A stretch of DNA of 64,000 nucleotides from Pseudomonas sihuiensis. Lineage in GTDB: Bacteria; Pseudomonadota; Gammaproteobacteria; Pseudomonadales; Pseudomonadaceae. The notes beneath the pieces are model-generated. The model made no database searches. It saw only the letters and a program-made list of their open reading frames with translations, and was not told the DNA's origin. Numbering within the stretch: position 1 is the stretch's first letter; each line of letters begins with the position of its first letter. The stretch is from contig NZ_LT629797.1 of the NCBI RefSeq assembly GCF_900106015.1, positions 372,001-436,000 on the forward strand, given 5' to 3'. Positions 44,483 to 52,225 of the stretch are shown in pieces. Position numbers and translations under genes: made by a program.

Positions 44483-45001
44483 TTATATGTCGCTGTATGA
44501 ATACCTCAAGTAGAATGAGATCATTAAACAAATAAAGCCAATTGCTGCTATTGGTCCTTTGGGTGAGCAAACTAAGAACGTTGTAAGAAACCTAAATGGA
44601 GCTGCGATCCCTAGGCTGGTTAGAAAATCAAAAACAGCCGTAAAAGCAAAATTAAACCCCGCAATAATAAATAAACCTGCGACTAGCAAGACTCCAATAA
44701 GTAGCCATAATGAATTCTCACCTATGTGGCGACCAACCGCAAATAGCCCAATGCCAATTGCAATTTGAACTAGTGAGATTAAGGTGCGAAATAACTTTCC
44801 TTTAAATTCACTAAAGGCTTGCTTAATATTGGTGTCAACTCTTTCTTGCATGCCTTGGAAGTAACTTTTGACATATGAATTAGCTTTCTCTCTGAAACTG
44901 TCGGGTATGAAATAGTCTAAGCCCATTAGAAAGGCTGCTGCAAATTGCCATTTCATAATTAATAAGCTTTGTTCAGGTGTCATCAAGGTCTCCAAAGGCA
45001 T
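44483..45001 (-). CDS. Small membrane protein, hypothetical
   Basis: A 172-residue protein with four hydrophobic helices in the second two thirds (ISLVQIAIGIGLFAVG, LWLLIGVLLVAGLFIIAG and two more) and an amphipathic N-terminal half. No family recognised. AT-rich, one of three membrane-protein genes in the block. The large hairpins at 44274 and 45046 bracket it. Confidence 0.6.
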   Translation of the reverse strand: MPLETLMTPEQSLLIMKWQFAAAFLMGLDYFIPDSFREKANSYVKSYFQGMQERVDTNIKQAFSEFKGKLFRTLISLVQIAIGIGLFAVGRHIGENSLWLLIGVLLVAGLFIIAGFNFAFTAVFDFLTSLGIAAPFRFLTTFLVCSPKGPIAAIGFICLMISFYLRYSYSDI

Positions 45002-45045
45002 ATAGCGATTAAGCTAGTGGACGTCCCAGAGCGCGGCTTTTTGCG

Positions 45046-45113
45046 AAAAAGGGGGTGGATTTATTTTCAGGCCAGTGACGTTGTACCATAAATAAATCTG
45101 CCCCCCTTTTTTG
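45046..45113. repeat. Second long hairpin of the same family
   Basis: The left arm AAAAAGGGGGTGGATTTATT and the right arm AAATAAATCTGCCCCCCTTT are imperfect complements of about 22 bases around a loop containing GTACCAT. The loop edge and CCATAAATAAATCTG match the 44.3 kb copy. Confidence 0.7.
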
Positions 45114-45196
45114 TGGTAATTGCTCACTGCTTGTGGGGGGCTATGTGCACATTGTTAGATAAAAATAAATGTGCGAGATTTTAATATTTATTGTGT

Positions 45197-45610
45197 CTAT
45201 GGATTTTGTTCTTTTGAAGTTGCATTTTTTATCACGCCTTCTAGGTTTTTGGTGATTGCTGCAAGCATTTTCTTTTCTTGAGACTTCCAAATTTCTGGTG
45301 CCAGGTAACCTATGAATACGGCTAATACAAGCAGTTTTGCTATTGGGCCCTTTTCAAATTTTATTGCGTCTGTCATTAATAGCGCAAAGAGTAAGCCTGT
45401 AAGCGCAGCCAGAATACATCGGGATAAAATGTTTGCAAAAGCTGCGGGCCAGTCTTTTGCTATGAATTTATCTTGTAGATGGTGCGCTTTCTCAAAGTCG
45501 TAGGCGATTACAATTGCTTTTATGAATCCGCCAACTGCGGCTGCAATGACGCAGTAGATAGTGAGTTGAAAGTCTTGTGGTGTGAATATCGAGGTTATTA
45601 GTTCCAACAC
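45197..45610 (-). CDS. Small membrane protein, hypothetical
   Basis: A 137-residue protein with about three helices (LTIYCVIAAAVGGFIKAIVIA, ILSRCILAALTGLLFALLM, LLVLAVFIGYLAP) and a cytosolic amphipathic tail. No family recognised. AT-rich, same strand as its neighbours. Confidence 0.6.
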   Translation of the reverse strand: MLELITSIFTPQDFQLTIYCVIAAAVGGFIKAIVIAYDFEKAHHLQDKFIAKDWPAAFANILSRCILAALTGLLFALLMTDAIKFEKGPIAKLLVLAVFIGYLAPEIWKSQEKKMLAAITKNLEGVIKNATSKEQNP

Positions 45611-45695
45611 AAATTCCCTATTGTCTTATCTGGCGTTTGGTGAATGGGCGTGATTTGGCTCGTTCTAGTGAGCGAGGCGAATGGTTTGAGTGCTG

Positions 45696-46409
45696 TTAGG
45701 GTGCAATAATCAGAGTTGTTAGGGTGGAAGAGACAATGCTTATAACGAAGCCTACTATGACAACCCAGCGCATTTGTTCTGAATGCTTGTTTCGCTCACT
45801 ACCCTGGCCTAATGAGAAAGTCGAAATTGGGAAAAATTTCTTCCTCATAAATGATGTGAGCCAAATTATAAAGGCGAATGCTCCAATTAAAGATGAGATT
45901 ACTAGTAGTGCAAGCAGTGCGGTTTTGAGCGGGAGTCCGTTTCCGACGCTTCCAGATGTTTTTGTTGTGAGATTGAATAATGTGCTGCCAAGAACTATTA
46001 GAGGCATCCAGAAATAGAATAAATCAAATACAGCAATCCATGAGTACCATGCTTTAGAACTGTCAATGATGTCGGCGATTTTTGCTCTGGTGTTTATTAC
46101 ATATTGCTCTTCTCCGCTAATGGAAACACGAATCGGAGCTGAGAATTTTTCACCGAAGGAGACTTCCGAAATTGAACGGGAGTTTGGGTCGACTGCTTGA
46201 ATATCTAGGTTTACCAATGCGGCTCTTTTTGTATTCTCATACAACAACAGGCTTTCGCACGATTCAAAGTTTCTTATTATTTCATCGGAGCACTTTGCAG
46301 ATGCCTTTACATTAAGCCCTGCAGCAGTGAAAACCTTCCAGATTTTTTTAATATGTGATTCTGTCAGTACAAAGGCTTGCTTGGCCTCAAATTGAGATCG
46401 TGCATCCAC
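45696..46409 (-). CDS. Membrane protein with soluble N-terminal domain, hypothetical
   Basis: A 237-residue protein. Residues 1-115 are soluble with three cysteines (KASAKCSDEIIRNFESCESLLLY); residues 120-237 hold three or four hydrophobic helices. Its stop codon is inside CCCTAACAGC, and CACGTTAGGGC lies 20 bases before its start, both like integron cassette boundaries. No family recognised. Confidence 0.6.
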   Translation of the reverse strand: MDARSQFEAKQAFVLTESHIKKIWKVFTAAGLNVKASAKCSDEIIRNFESCESLLLYENTKRAALVNLDIQAVDPNSRSISEVSFGEKFSAPIRVSISGEEQYVINTRAKIADIIDSSKAWYSWIAVFDLFYFWMPLIVLGSTLFNLTTKTSGSVGNGLPLKTALLALLVISSLIGAFAFIIWLTSFMRKKFFPISTFSLGQGSERNKHSEQMRWVVIVGFVISIVSSTLTTLIIAP

Positions 46410-46936
46410 AGAGTCTTTCCTTGATTGTGCCCTAACGTGATTAGATAGTCTTCCTTACTAATCCAATAGCATGGAAGGTGGTATAACTCCGAAAATTGAA
46501 AGCTTAAAAATCAGAAAAGTTTATATCTTTCAATGGGTTGGCAAGCGAGGCATGCGCCGGTGCGTATTCGCTTGACCTCCACATTTCACGCTTTCATTAC
46601 TACTGGATAGGTATACACAAAGGCACTCGGAAGGTGCAAGTCACGCGAGAGAGTGTATCGAAATCAACGGTCGACGCTGAGCTGCATCGCGTAGTGTGGA
46701 TAACGCTTTTTTCATCCACCGCTTGCGATGGCTGTTCGGGCTACTGGCTATCGAAAGCCTCGCCGCCGAACCACCTCCCACAGTGCGGTGGATGTTCCTG
46801 TGTCTGTGGGAGGGGCTTTCGGTTCTGTCTTCCTGCTTCGCTCTACCTCCTGCATCCATGCAGTCGTAGCCGCGATTGGTAGCGGGCAAAGCGCCCCCGG
46901 ATTTCATCCGGGCTACGGAAAACTTTTTTCTCCCGC
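46410..46936. other. Long gap with repeats, no gene seen
   Basis: The first 150 bases are AT-rich and belong to the accessory block. From about 46690 there are REP-like parts: GGATAACGCTTTTTTCATCC, a GTGGGAGGGGCTTTCGG arm near 46813, and CCCGGATTTCATCCGGGCTA near 46898. Short frames here are not convincing. Confidence 0.5.
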
Positions 46937-46962
46937 TGTAACGCCCGCATCCCTGCCTCGTC
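46937..46962 (+). promoter_or_regulatory. ECF-type promoter before hvfA
   Basis: TGTAAC (46937-46942) and CGTC (46959-46962) are spaced by exactly 16 bases, the pattern of many ECF sigma factor promoters (-35 with AAC, -10 with CGTC). Transcription would start near 46969, giving a leader of about 49 bases to the ATG at 47018. Confidence 0.6.
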
Positions 46963-47017
46963 CATTGCTGCGAGGGCGCCAATCCGGCCCCGCATTCGAA
47001 ACCGATGGAGAGATGCC

Positions 47018-47296
47018 ATGAAACAACTCAATACCCTGACTGCCACCCTGGGCGCCGCACTGCTGACTTCCATGGCATTCACTGCCAATGCCGCCAGCAA
47101 CCCCTTCGCTGCGCAGGAGCTGGCCAGCGGCTACAGCCTGGCCGCTGCTGAGAAGGCGCAGGAAGGTTCCTGTGGCGAAGGCAAATGCGGTGGCGAGATG
47201 AAAGCCGACAAGGAAGGCAAGTGCGGCGAGGGCAAGTGTGGTGCCGAGAAGAAAGCTGACGCCGAGGGCAAATGCGGCGGCGAGAAGAGCGAGTAA
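47018..47296 (+). CDS. hvfA: HvfA-type oxazolone/thioamide RiPP metallophore precursor
   Basis: A 92-residue precursor peptide. Residues 1-26 are a signal peptide. A leader with NPFAAQELASGYSLA (28-42) precedes a low-complexity core with five EGxCG motifs (EGSCG, then four EGKCG) and cysteines at 52, 57, 69, 74 and 86. In the HvfA/GigP/BufA1 family, cysteines in EGKCG are turned to oxazolone/thioamide pairs that bind copper. The next two genes encode the modifying enzyme and its partner. Expected to act in the periplasm or outside. A GGAGAG site precedes the ATG. Confidence 0.88.
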   Translation: MKQLNTLTATLGAALLTSMAFTANAASNPFAAQELASGYSLAAAEKAQEGSCGEGKCGGEMKADKEGKCGEGKCGAEKKADAEGKCGGEKSE

Positions 47297-47316
47297 GAGC
47301 AAGGGGAGGACGGATC

Positions 47317-48159
47317 ATGCGACTCGCAAACCTCACCGGCGCCGGTCTCGGCCTGCGTCGCGGGCTGCTCACCGAGCTGATCGGTGATGGTGCCAGCGGC
47401 GCCGACTTTCTCGAGGTGGCGCCGGAGAACTGGATCGGTGTTGGTGGCCGGCTGGGCAAGCAGTTGCGCGCCCTGAGCGAACGCCGGCCGTTGCTGTGCC
47501 ATGGTCTGTCCCTCAACCTCGGCGGCTTCGCGCCGCTGAACCTGGATCTGCTGTACGCCATCAAAGGCTTTCTCTACGCGCATGGCGTGTTGGCCTACAG
47601 CGAGCATCTGTCGGCATGTGCCGACGATGGCCAGCTGTATGACCTGATGCCGCTGCCGTTTTCCGAGGAATCGGTGGCGCGTATCGCCGAGCGGGTGCGC
47701 ATCGTGCAGGACGTGCTGGAGCGCCCGCTGATCATCGAGAACGTCTCGGCCTATGCGCGCCTGCCCGGCGAGCTGGATGAGGCGGATTTCGTCCGCGCCG
47801 TGCTGGAGCGTGCCGACTGCCAGCTGCTGCTCGACGTCAACAACGTCTACGTCAACAGCCTGAACTTCGGCTTCGATGCCGAAGCCTATATCGCCGCGAT
47901 GCCGAGTGAGCGCATCGCCTATTTGCACGTCGCCGGTCATTACGATCAGGCGGCAGACCTGAAGATCGACACCCACGGTGCGCCGGTGATCGACCCGGTG
48001 TGGGCACTGCTGAGTAGCGCTTACGCGCAGCATGGCGTACGCCCGACGCTGCTGGAACGCGACTTCAACTTCCCGCCGCTGGCCGAGCTGTATGCCGAGC
48101 AGGCGCATATCCGCAGCCTGCAACAGGCTGCGCAACCGCAGAGCAGGTACGGCACATGA
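47317..48159 (+). CDS. hvfB: HvfB-type MNIO peptide maturase (DUF692)
   Basis: A 280-residue multinuclear iron oxidative enzyme of the MbnB/DUF692 family. Visible ligand-type motifs in order are CHGLSLNLGG, YSEHLS, IIENVSAY, LLLDVNNVYVNS, LHVAGHYD, DTHGAPV and LLERDFNFPP. It should oxidise cysteines of the HvfA precursor. ATG 47317 follows AAGGGGAGGACGGATC, 20 bases after hvfA. It overlaps the next gene by four bases. Confidence 0.92.
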   Translation: MRLANLTGAGLGLRRGLLTELIGDGASGADFLEVAPENWIGVGGRLGKQLRALSERRPLLCHGLSLNLGGFAPLNLDLLYAIKGFLYAHGVLAYSEHLSACADDGQLYDLMPLPFSEESVARIAERVRIVQDVLERPLIIENVSAYARLPGELDEADFVRAVLERADCQLLLDVNNVYVNSLNFGFDAEAYIAAMPSERIAYLHVAGHYDQAADLKIDTHGAPVIDPVWALLSSAYAQHGVRPTLLERDFNFPPLAELYAEQAHIRSLQQAAQPQSRYGT

Positions 48160-48866
48160 GCGGCGTGCAATTGCAGCGCGATTTCGCCGCGCGTATTCGC
48201 CAGCCCGAAGCGCAGGCGCTGTTACCGGGTATCAGCGGCGAGCGCATGGCGATCTACGAGGAGCTGTTTTTCAATAACGTCGCCAGCCTGGTGGGCGGCG
48301 CCTTTCCGGTGCTGCGCGGGGTTCTCGGAGCCGAGCGCTGGCAGCGGCTGCTGCGCGCGTTCTTCGCCGAGCACCGGGCGAGCACGCCGTACTTTCTCGA
48401 GATCAGTCAGGAGTTCATTGCCTGGCTGCAGCAGGGCTATCGCGCCGAGCCTGACGACCCTGGGTTCATGCTGGAGCTGGCGCACTACGAATGGGTCGAG
48501 CTGGCGCTGGATGTCAGCGATGCGCAGTTGCCCGAGCGCGGCTGGTCGCCATTGGCCTGGCCGCTGGCTTATCGCTGGCCGGTGCAGAGGAACGGTGCTG
48601 ATCACTGCCCCACGCAGCCGCCAGCAGAGCCGACCTGCCTGCTGGTCTGGCGTGATCGCCAGGATAAGGTGCGCTTCATGCAACTGGCGCCGTTCGCCTA
48701 TCAACTGGCGTTGCGGCTGCAGGCCGGCGAGCCACCTGTGCAGGCGCAGCTGGAGTTGGCCACGGCCCATGGCCTGGCCGCGGATCGCGCCTATTTCGAC
48801 AATGCCCGCGCGCTGCTGGATGACTGGCAGGCGCGCGACATCTGGTTTCCGTATCCCGAGGACTGA
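48156..48866 (+). CDS. hvfC: HvfC-type RiPP maturation partner (DUF2063)
   Basis: A 236-residue partner protein of the MbnC/DUF2063 kind, with the family opening GISGERMAIYEELFFNNVASLVGGAFPVL. The N-terminal domain was once called DNA-binding but in the characterised systems it helps the MNIO enzyme take its peptide. Its ATGA start overlaps the hvfB stop. Confidence 0.9.
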   Translation: MSGVQLQRDFAARIRQPEAQALLPGISGERMAIYEELFFNNVASLVGGAFPVLRGVLGAERWQRLLRAFFAEHRASTPYFLEISQEFIAWLQQGYRAEPDDPGFMLELAHYEWVELALDVSDAQLPERGWSPLAWPLAYRWPVQRNGADHCPTQPPAEPTCLLVWRDRQDKVRFMQLAPFAYQLALRLQAGEPPVQAQLELATAHGLAADRAYFDNARALLDDWQARDIWFPYPED

Positions 48867-48871
48867 CCACC

Positions 48872-49471
48872 ATGATCGCTTTGCTCAATCGCTTCCAGGA
48901 CGCGCTGGAGGCTTCCCGGCGCCTGGATTTTCTCGGCCCGCTGTTGCTGCGCCTGTACTTGGTGCCGGTGTTCTGGATGGCCGGCACGCAGAAGCTCAAG
49001 GACATCGATGCCACTGCCGCCTGGTTCGGCAATCCGGATTGGGGGCTCGGCCTGCCGTTTCCCGAGCTGCTGGCCTGGGCGGCAGCGCTGACCGAGGCCG
49101 GTGGCGCCATCCTGCTGCTGTTCGGATTTGCCGTGCGCTGGATCAGCATCCCGCTGATCGTCACCATGCTGGTGGCCATCTTCGCCGTGCACTGGCCCTA
49201 TGGCTGGCAAGCGATTGCCGACCCATCCGCGCCGTTCGCCAACGAGCGCGTGCTGGCGGCGGCGGAGAAGCTCGAGCGGGCGCGCAGCATCCTGCGTGAG
49301 CACGGCAATTACGACTGGCTGACCGCCAGCGGCAAGTTCGTGGTGCTGAACAATGGCATCGAGTTCGCCGCCACCTACCTAGTGATGCTGGTGGCATTGT
49401 TCTTCAGCGGGGCAGGGCGCTGGTTGAGTCTCGACTACTGGCTGGCGCGGCGTTTCCGAATGTCCCGTTAG
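48872..49471 (+). CDS. hvfX: DoxX-like membrane protein of the Hvf operon (HvfX/GigT)
   Basis: A 199-residue DoxX-family membrane protein with four helices. The loop after the second helix carries a long insert (ANERVLAAAEKLERARSIL) that is typical of the members linked to DUF692 operons. It starts five bases after hvfC, so it belongs to the same operon. Its exact role is not settled. It overlaps the convergent AraC gene by four bases. Confidence 0.83.
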   Translation: MIALLNRFQDALEASRRLDFLGPLLLRLYLVPVFWMAGTQKLKDIDATAAWFGNPDWGLGLPFPELLAWAAALTEAGGAILLLFGFAVRWISIPLIVTMLVAIFAVHWPYGWQAIADPSAPFANERVLAAAEKLERARSILREHGNYDWLTASGKFVVLNNGIEFAATYLVMLVALFFSGAGRWLSLDYWLARRFRMSR

Positions 49472-50502
49472 CCCAGCGGATTGTCCCGGCGCCGGCTTTC
49501 GCGAAACTCGCCCGGCGTCTGCCCGGTCCAACTCTTGAAGCTGCGGTGGAACGAGCGTGACTCGGTGAAGCCCAGGTAGCAGGCGATGTCCTGGATCGCC
49601 AGGTCGCTGCGCAGCAGGTAATGCTCGGCCAGTTCCTGACGCAGCTCGTCGAGTATCTGCTGATAGCTGGTGCCGGCCTGCTGCAGGTGGCGCTGCAGGG
49701 TGCGCACGGTCATGTCGAACTTTTCCGCCACCCGTTCCTTGCGCGGCAGGCCGTCCTTGAGCAGCAGGCGCAGGGCGTTCTTCACCCGGCGTGGCAGCGG
49801 TTCGTTCTCGTCCAGTCCCGCCATCAGGGTCAGGGCATGTTCTTCCAGCGTGCGCAGCAGGTTGGCGTCGGCCTGGCGCAGCGGCACGCCGAGGTAGTCC
49901 AGCGGCACCAGCAAGGCGTTGCAGGGTTGTTCGAACAGCACCGGGCAGCCAAACAGCTGCTGGTATTCGGCCTGGTCGGTGGCGGCCGGTTGCGCGTGCT
50001 CGAACCAGACCTCGCGTGGCGAATGTTCGGAGTCGGCGATCCAGCGGGCGTACAGCAGCCAGGAGGCGAGCACGTTCTCCACCATGTGGCGGCGCACGTC
50101 CGGCGCCTGATGACGGCAGCTCCAGATCAGCCGCACGTGATCCTCGGCCGCCTCGATACGGCTGGTGCCCATGTCGCCCACCAGTTTCTCGTAGGGCACG
50201 ATGCGGCCCATGGCTTCGCCCAGGGTGGCGCAGTTCATGGCGATGTAACCGAGCACGCTCCACGAGCCGGGCTGGACGAAACGCGCCGAGTGCAGACCGA
50301 ACAAGGGGTCGCCGGACACCTCCATCAAATGCGCCAGCAGGCGCTCATGCACCTCGCTGGGAATCCGCTTGCCGTTGTCGGCCAGATCCTGCGCCTGAAC
50401 GCCGGCGGCCGCCAGCGCACGGTCGATATCCAGACCGAGCTGTTCGGCCTGGCGCAGGTACTTGAGCAGGGCGGGAACCGAGGTGTAGCCGAGGTTTTCC
50501 AT
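49468..50502 (-). CDS. AraC-family regulator with arabinose-binding-type domain
   Basis: A 344-residue regulator: N-terminal domain of the OruR/ArgR-like 'arabinose-binding' type (about residues 20-210) and C-terminal HTH pair (VAEKFDMTVRTLQRHLQQAG and IQDIACYLGFTESRSFHRSFKSWTG). ATG 50502 has AGAAGAA upstream. It is divergent from the FAD oxidase operon at 50628 and probably controls it. Resembles P. aeruginosa PA3027 by place, from memory. Confidence 0.88.
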   Translation of the reverse strand: MENLGYTSVPALLKYLRQAEQLGLDIDRALAAAGVQAQDLADNGKRIPSEVHERLLAHLMEVSGDPLFGLHSARFVQPGSWSVLGYIAMNCATLGEAMGRIVPYEKLVGDMGTSRIEAAEDHVRLIWSCRHQAPDVRRHMVENVLASWLLYARWIADSEHSPREVWFEHAQPAATDQAEYQQLFGCPVLFEQPCNALLVPLDYLGVPLRQADANLLRTLEEHALTLMAGLDENEPLPRRVKNALRLLLKDGLPRKERVAEKFDMTVRTLQRHLQQAGTSYQQILDELRQELAEHYLLRSDLAIQDIACYLGFTESRSFHRSFKSWTGQTPGEFRESRRRDNPLG

Positions 50503-50627
50503 GGATTCTTCTTGTTCTGCGAGGCCTGTCTTGATTGGCGATATGGCCTGTCCCGATTCGACAGTGACGGAAATCGGCGGCTGGCTAGTATAGGCAGCCA
50601 TAAGTGCTGATCGGAATGGGGGATGCG

Positions 50628-52223
50628 ATGCGACGCTGGAACGGATGGGGAGACGAAGCGACCGAGGTGGAACTGCCGGCCCATGGCGAGGCCTTTCTCG
50701 CCGAGCTGATCGGGCCGGGGCAGCGCCTGGCAGACGCCAGCCTGCAGGACGTGCTGGCGCGTGTGCCGGCCTCGCGTCTGGCCCCCAACCCGCTGATCTG
50801 CGTTGATGCCGAAGTGCGCGTGCGCCATGCCCGCGGCCAGAGCCTGCCGGACTGGCTGGCGATGCGCTCCGGCGAGTTCGGTCTGTTTCCCGATGGCGTC
50901 GCCTGCCCGGAAAGCGCCGAGCAGATCCGCGAGCTGCTGGCCTGGGCGCAACAGCATGACGTCACCCTGATTCCTTACGGCGGCGGTACTTCGGTGGCCG
51001 GCCACATCAACCCGCAGGCCGGCCAGCGCCCGGTGCTGACCCTGTCGCTGGAGCGCATGACGCGCCTGCTGGAGATCGACGAGGACAGCCTGATCGCCAC
51101 CTTCGGCCCCGGCGCCAATGGCCCGCAGGTGGAAAGCCAACTGCGCGCCCGTGGCTACACGCTGGGCCACTTTCCGCAGTCCTGGGAACTGTCGACCCTC
51201 GGTGGCTGGGTCGCCAGCCGTTCCAGCGGACAGCAGTCGTTGCGCTACGGTCGCATCGAGCAACTGTTCGCCGGCGGCAAGCTGGAAACTTTCGCCGGCA
51301 CTTTGGATATTCCCACCTTCCCGGCTTCGGCGGCCGGGCCCGACCTGCGCGAGCTGGTAATGGGCTCGGAAGGGCGCTTCGGGGTGATCTCCGAGGTGCG
51401 CGTGCGCATCAGTCGTCTGGCCGAGCAGGAGCGTTTCTACGCGGTGTTCCTGCCCAACTGGCAGCAGGCGCTGAGCGCCATTCGCAGCCTGGCCCAGGCG
51501 CGCGTGCCGCTGTCCATGCTGCGCCTGTCCAACGCCATCGAAACCCGTACCCAGCTGGCCCTGGCCGGTCACCCGCAGCAGATCGCGCTGCTGGAGAAAT
51601 ACCTGGCCCTGCGCGGCGCCCGCGACGGCAAGTGCATGCTCACCTTCGGCGTCACCGGCAGCCGGGTGCAGAACGCCGCCTCGCTGAAACAGGCGCGGCG
51701 CCTGCTGAAAGGCTTTGACGGCGTATTCACCGGCACCCTGCTGGGCAAGAAGTGGGAGCAGAACCGCTTCCGTTTCCCCTACCTGCGTCATGGTCTGTGG
51801 GAGCGCGGCTACCTGGTGGACACCCTGGAAACCGCCACCGACTGGTCCAACGTCGACAATCTGCTGAACAAGGTCGAGGCCAGCCTGCGTGACGAGCTGA
51901 CCGGCGACGGCGAGCGGGTGCACGTGTTCACCCACCTGTCGCACGTTTACGGCGAAGGTTCGAGCATCTACACCACCTACGTATTCCGCCCCGGCAGCGA
52001 CTACGCCACCGCCATGGCGCGCTGGCAGCGGCTCAAGGCGGCTGCCAGTCGAACCATTGCAGGCAACCGCGGCACCATCAGCCACCAGCACGGCGTCGGT
52101 CGCGACCACGCACCTTACCTGGCAGCAGAGAAGGGCGAGCTGGGCATGGCCACGCTGCGCAGCCTGGCCACGCATTTCGACCCCGACCAGCGCCTGGCGC
52201 CTGGCGTGCTGTTGCAGGACTGA
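50628..52223 (+). CDS. FAD-binding oxidase, alkyl-DHAP-synthase-like
   Basis: A 531-residue FAD-linked oxidase of the PCMH fold: VTLIPYGGGTSVAGHINP, GSEGRFGVISEVRVR, and the C-terminal ISHQHGVGRDH. Overall it is nearest to alkyldihydroxyacetonephosphate synthase and glycolate-oxidase-like proteins. It starts an operon with a FAD-dependent G3P dehydrogenase (two bases) and an FGGY kinase, which points to glycerol phosphate or ether-lipid chemistry. ATG 50628 has GGGGG upstream; earlier starts at 50604 and 50616 are possible. Confidence 0.83.
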   Translation: MRRWNGWGDEATEVELPAHGEAFLAELIGPGQRLADASLQDVLARVPASRLAPNPLICVDAEVRVRHARGQSLPDWLAMRSGEFGLFPDGVACPESAEQIRELLAWAQQHDVTLIPYGGGTSVAGHINPQAGQRPVLTLSLERMTRLLEIDEDSLIATFGPGANGPQVESQLRARGYTLGHFPQSWELSTLGGWVASRSSGQQSLRYGRIEQLFAGGKLETFAGTLDIPTFPASAAGPDLRELVMGSEGRFGVISEVRVRISRLAEQERFYAVFLPNWQQALSAIRSLAQARVPLSMLRLSNAIETRTQLALAGHPQQIALLEKYLALRGARDGKCMLTFGVTGSRVQNAASLKQARRLLKGFDGVFTGTLLGKKWEQNRFRFPYLRHGLWERGYLVDTLETATDWSNVDNLLNKVEASLRDELTGDGERVHVFTHLSHVYGEGSSIYTTYVFRPGSDYATAMARWQRLKAAASRTIAGNRGTISHQHGVGRDHAPYLAAEKGELGMATLRSLATHFDPDQRLAPGVLLQD

Positions 52224-52225
52224 GC

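Noticed and set aside
45611..45702. A further attC-like site between the 45197 and 45696 genes
   Set aside because: The left core CCCTAAC is present but the right end reads CGCCAGAT instead of CGTTAGAT and the arms do not pair; kept only as weak support.
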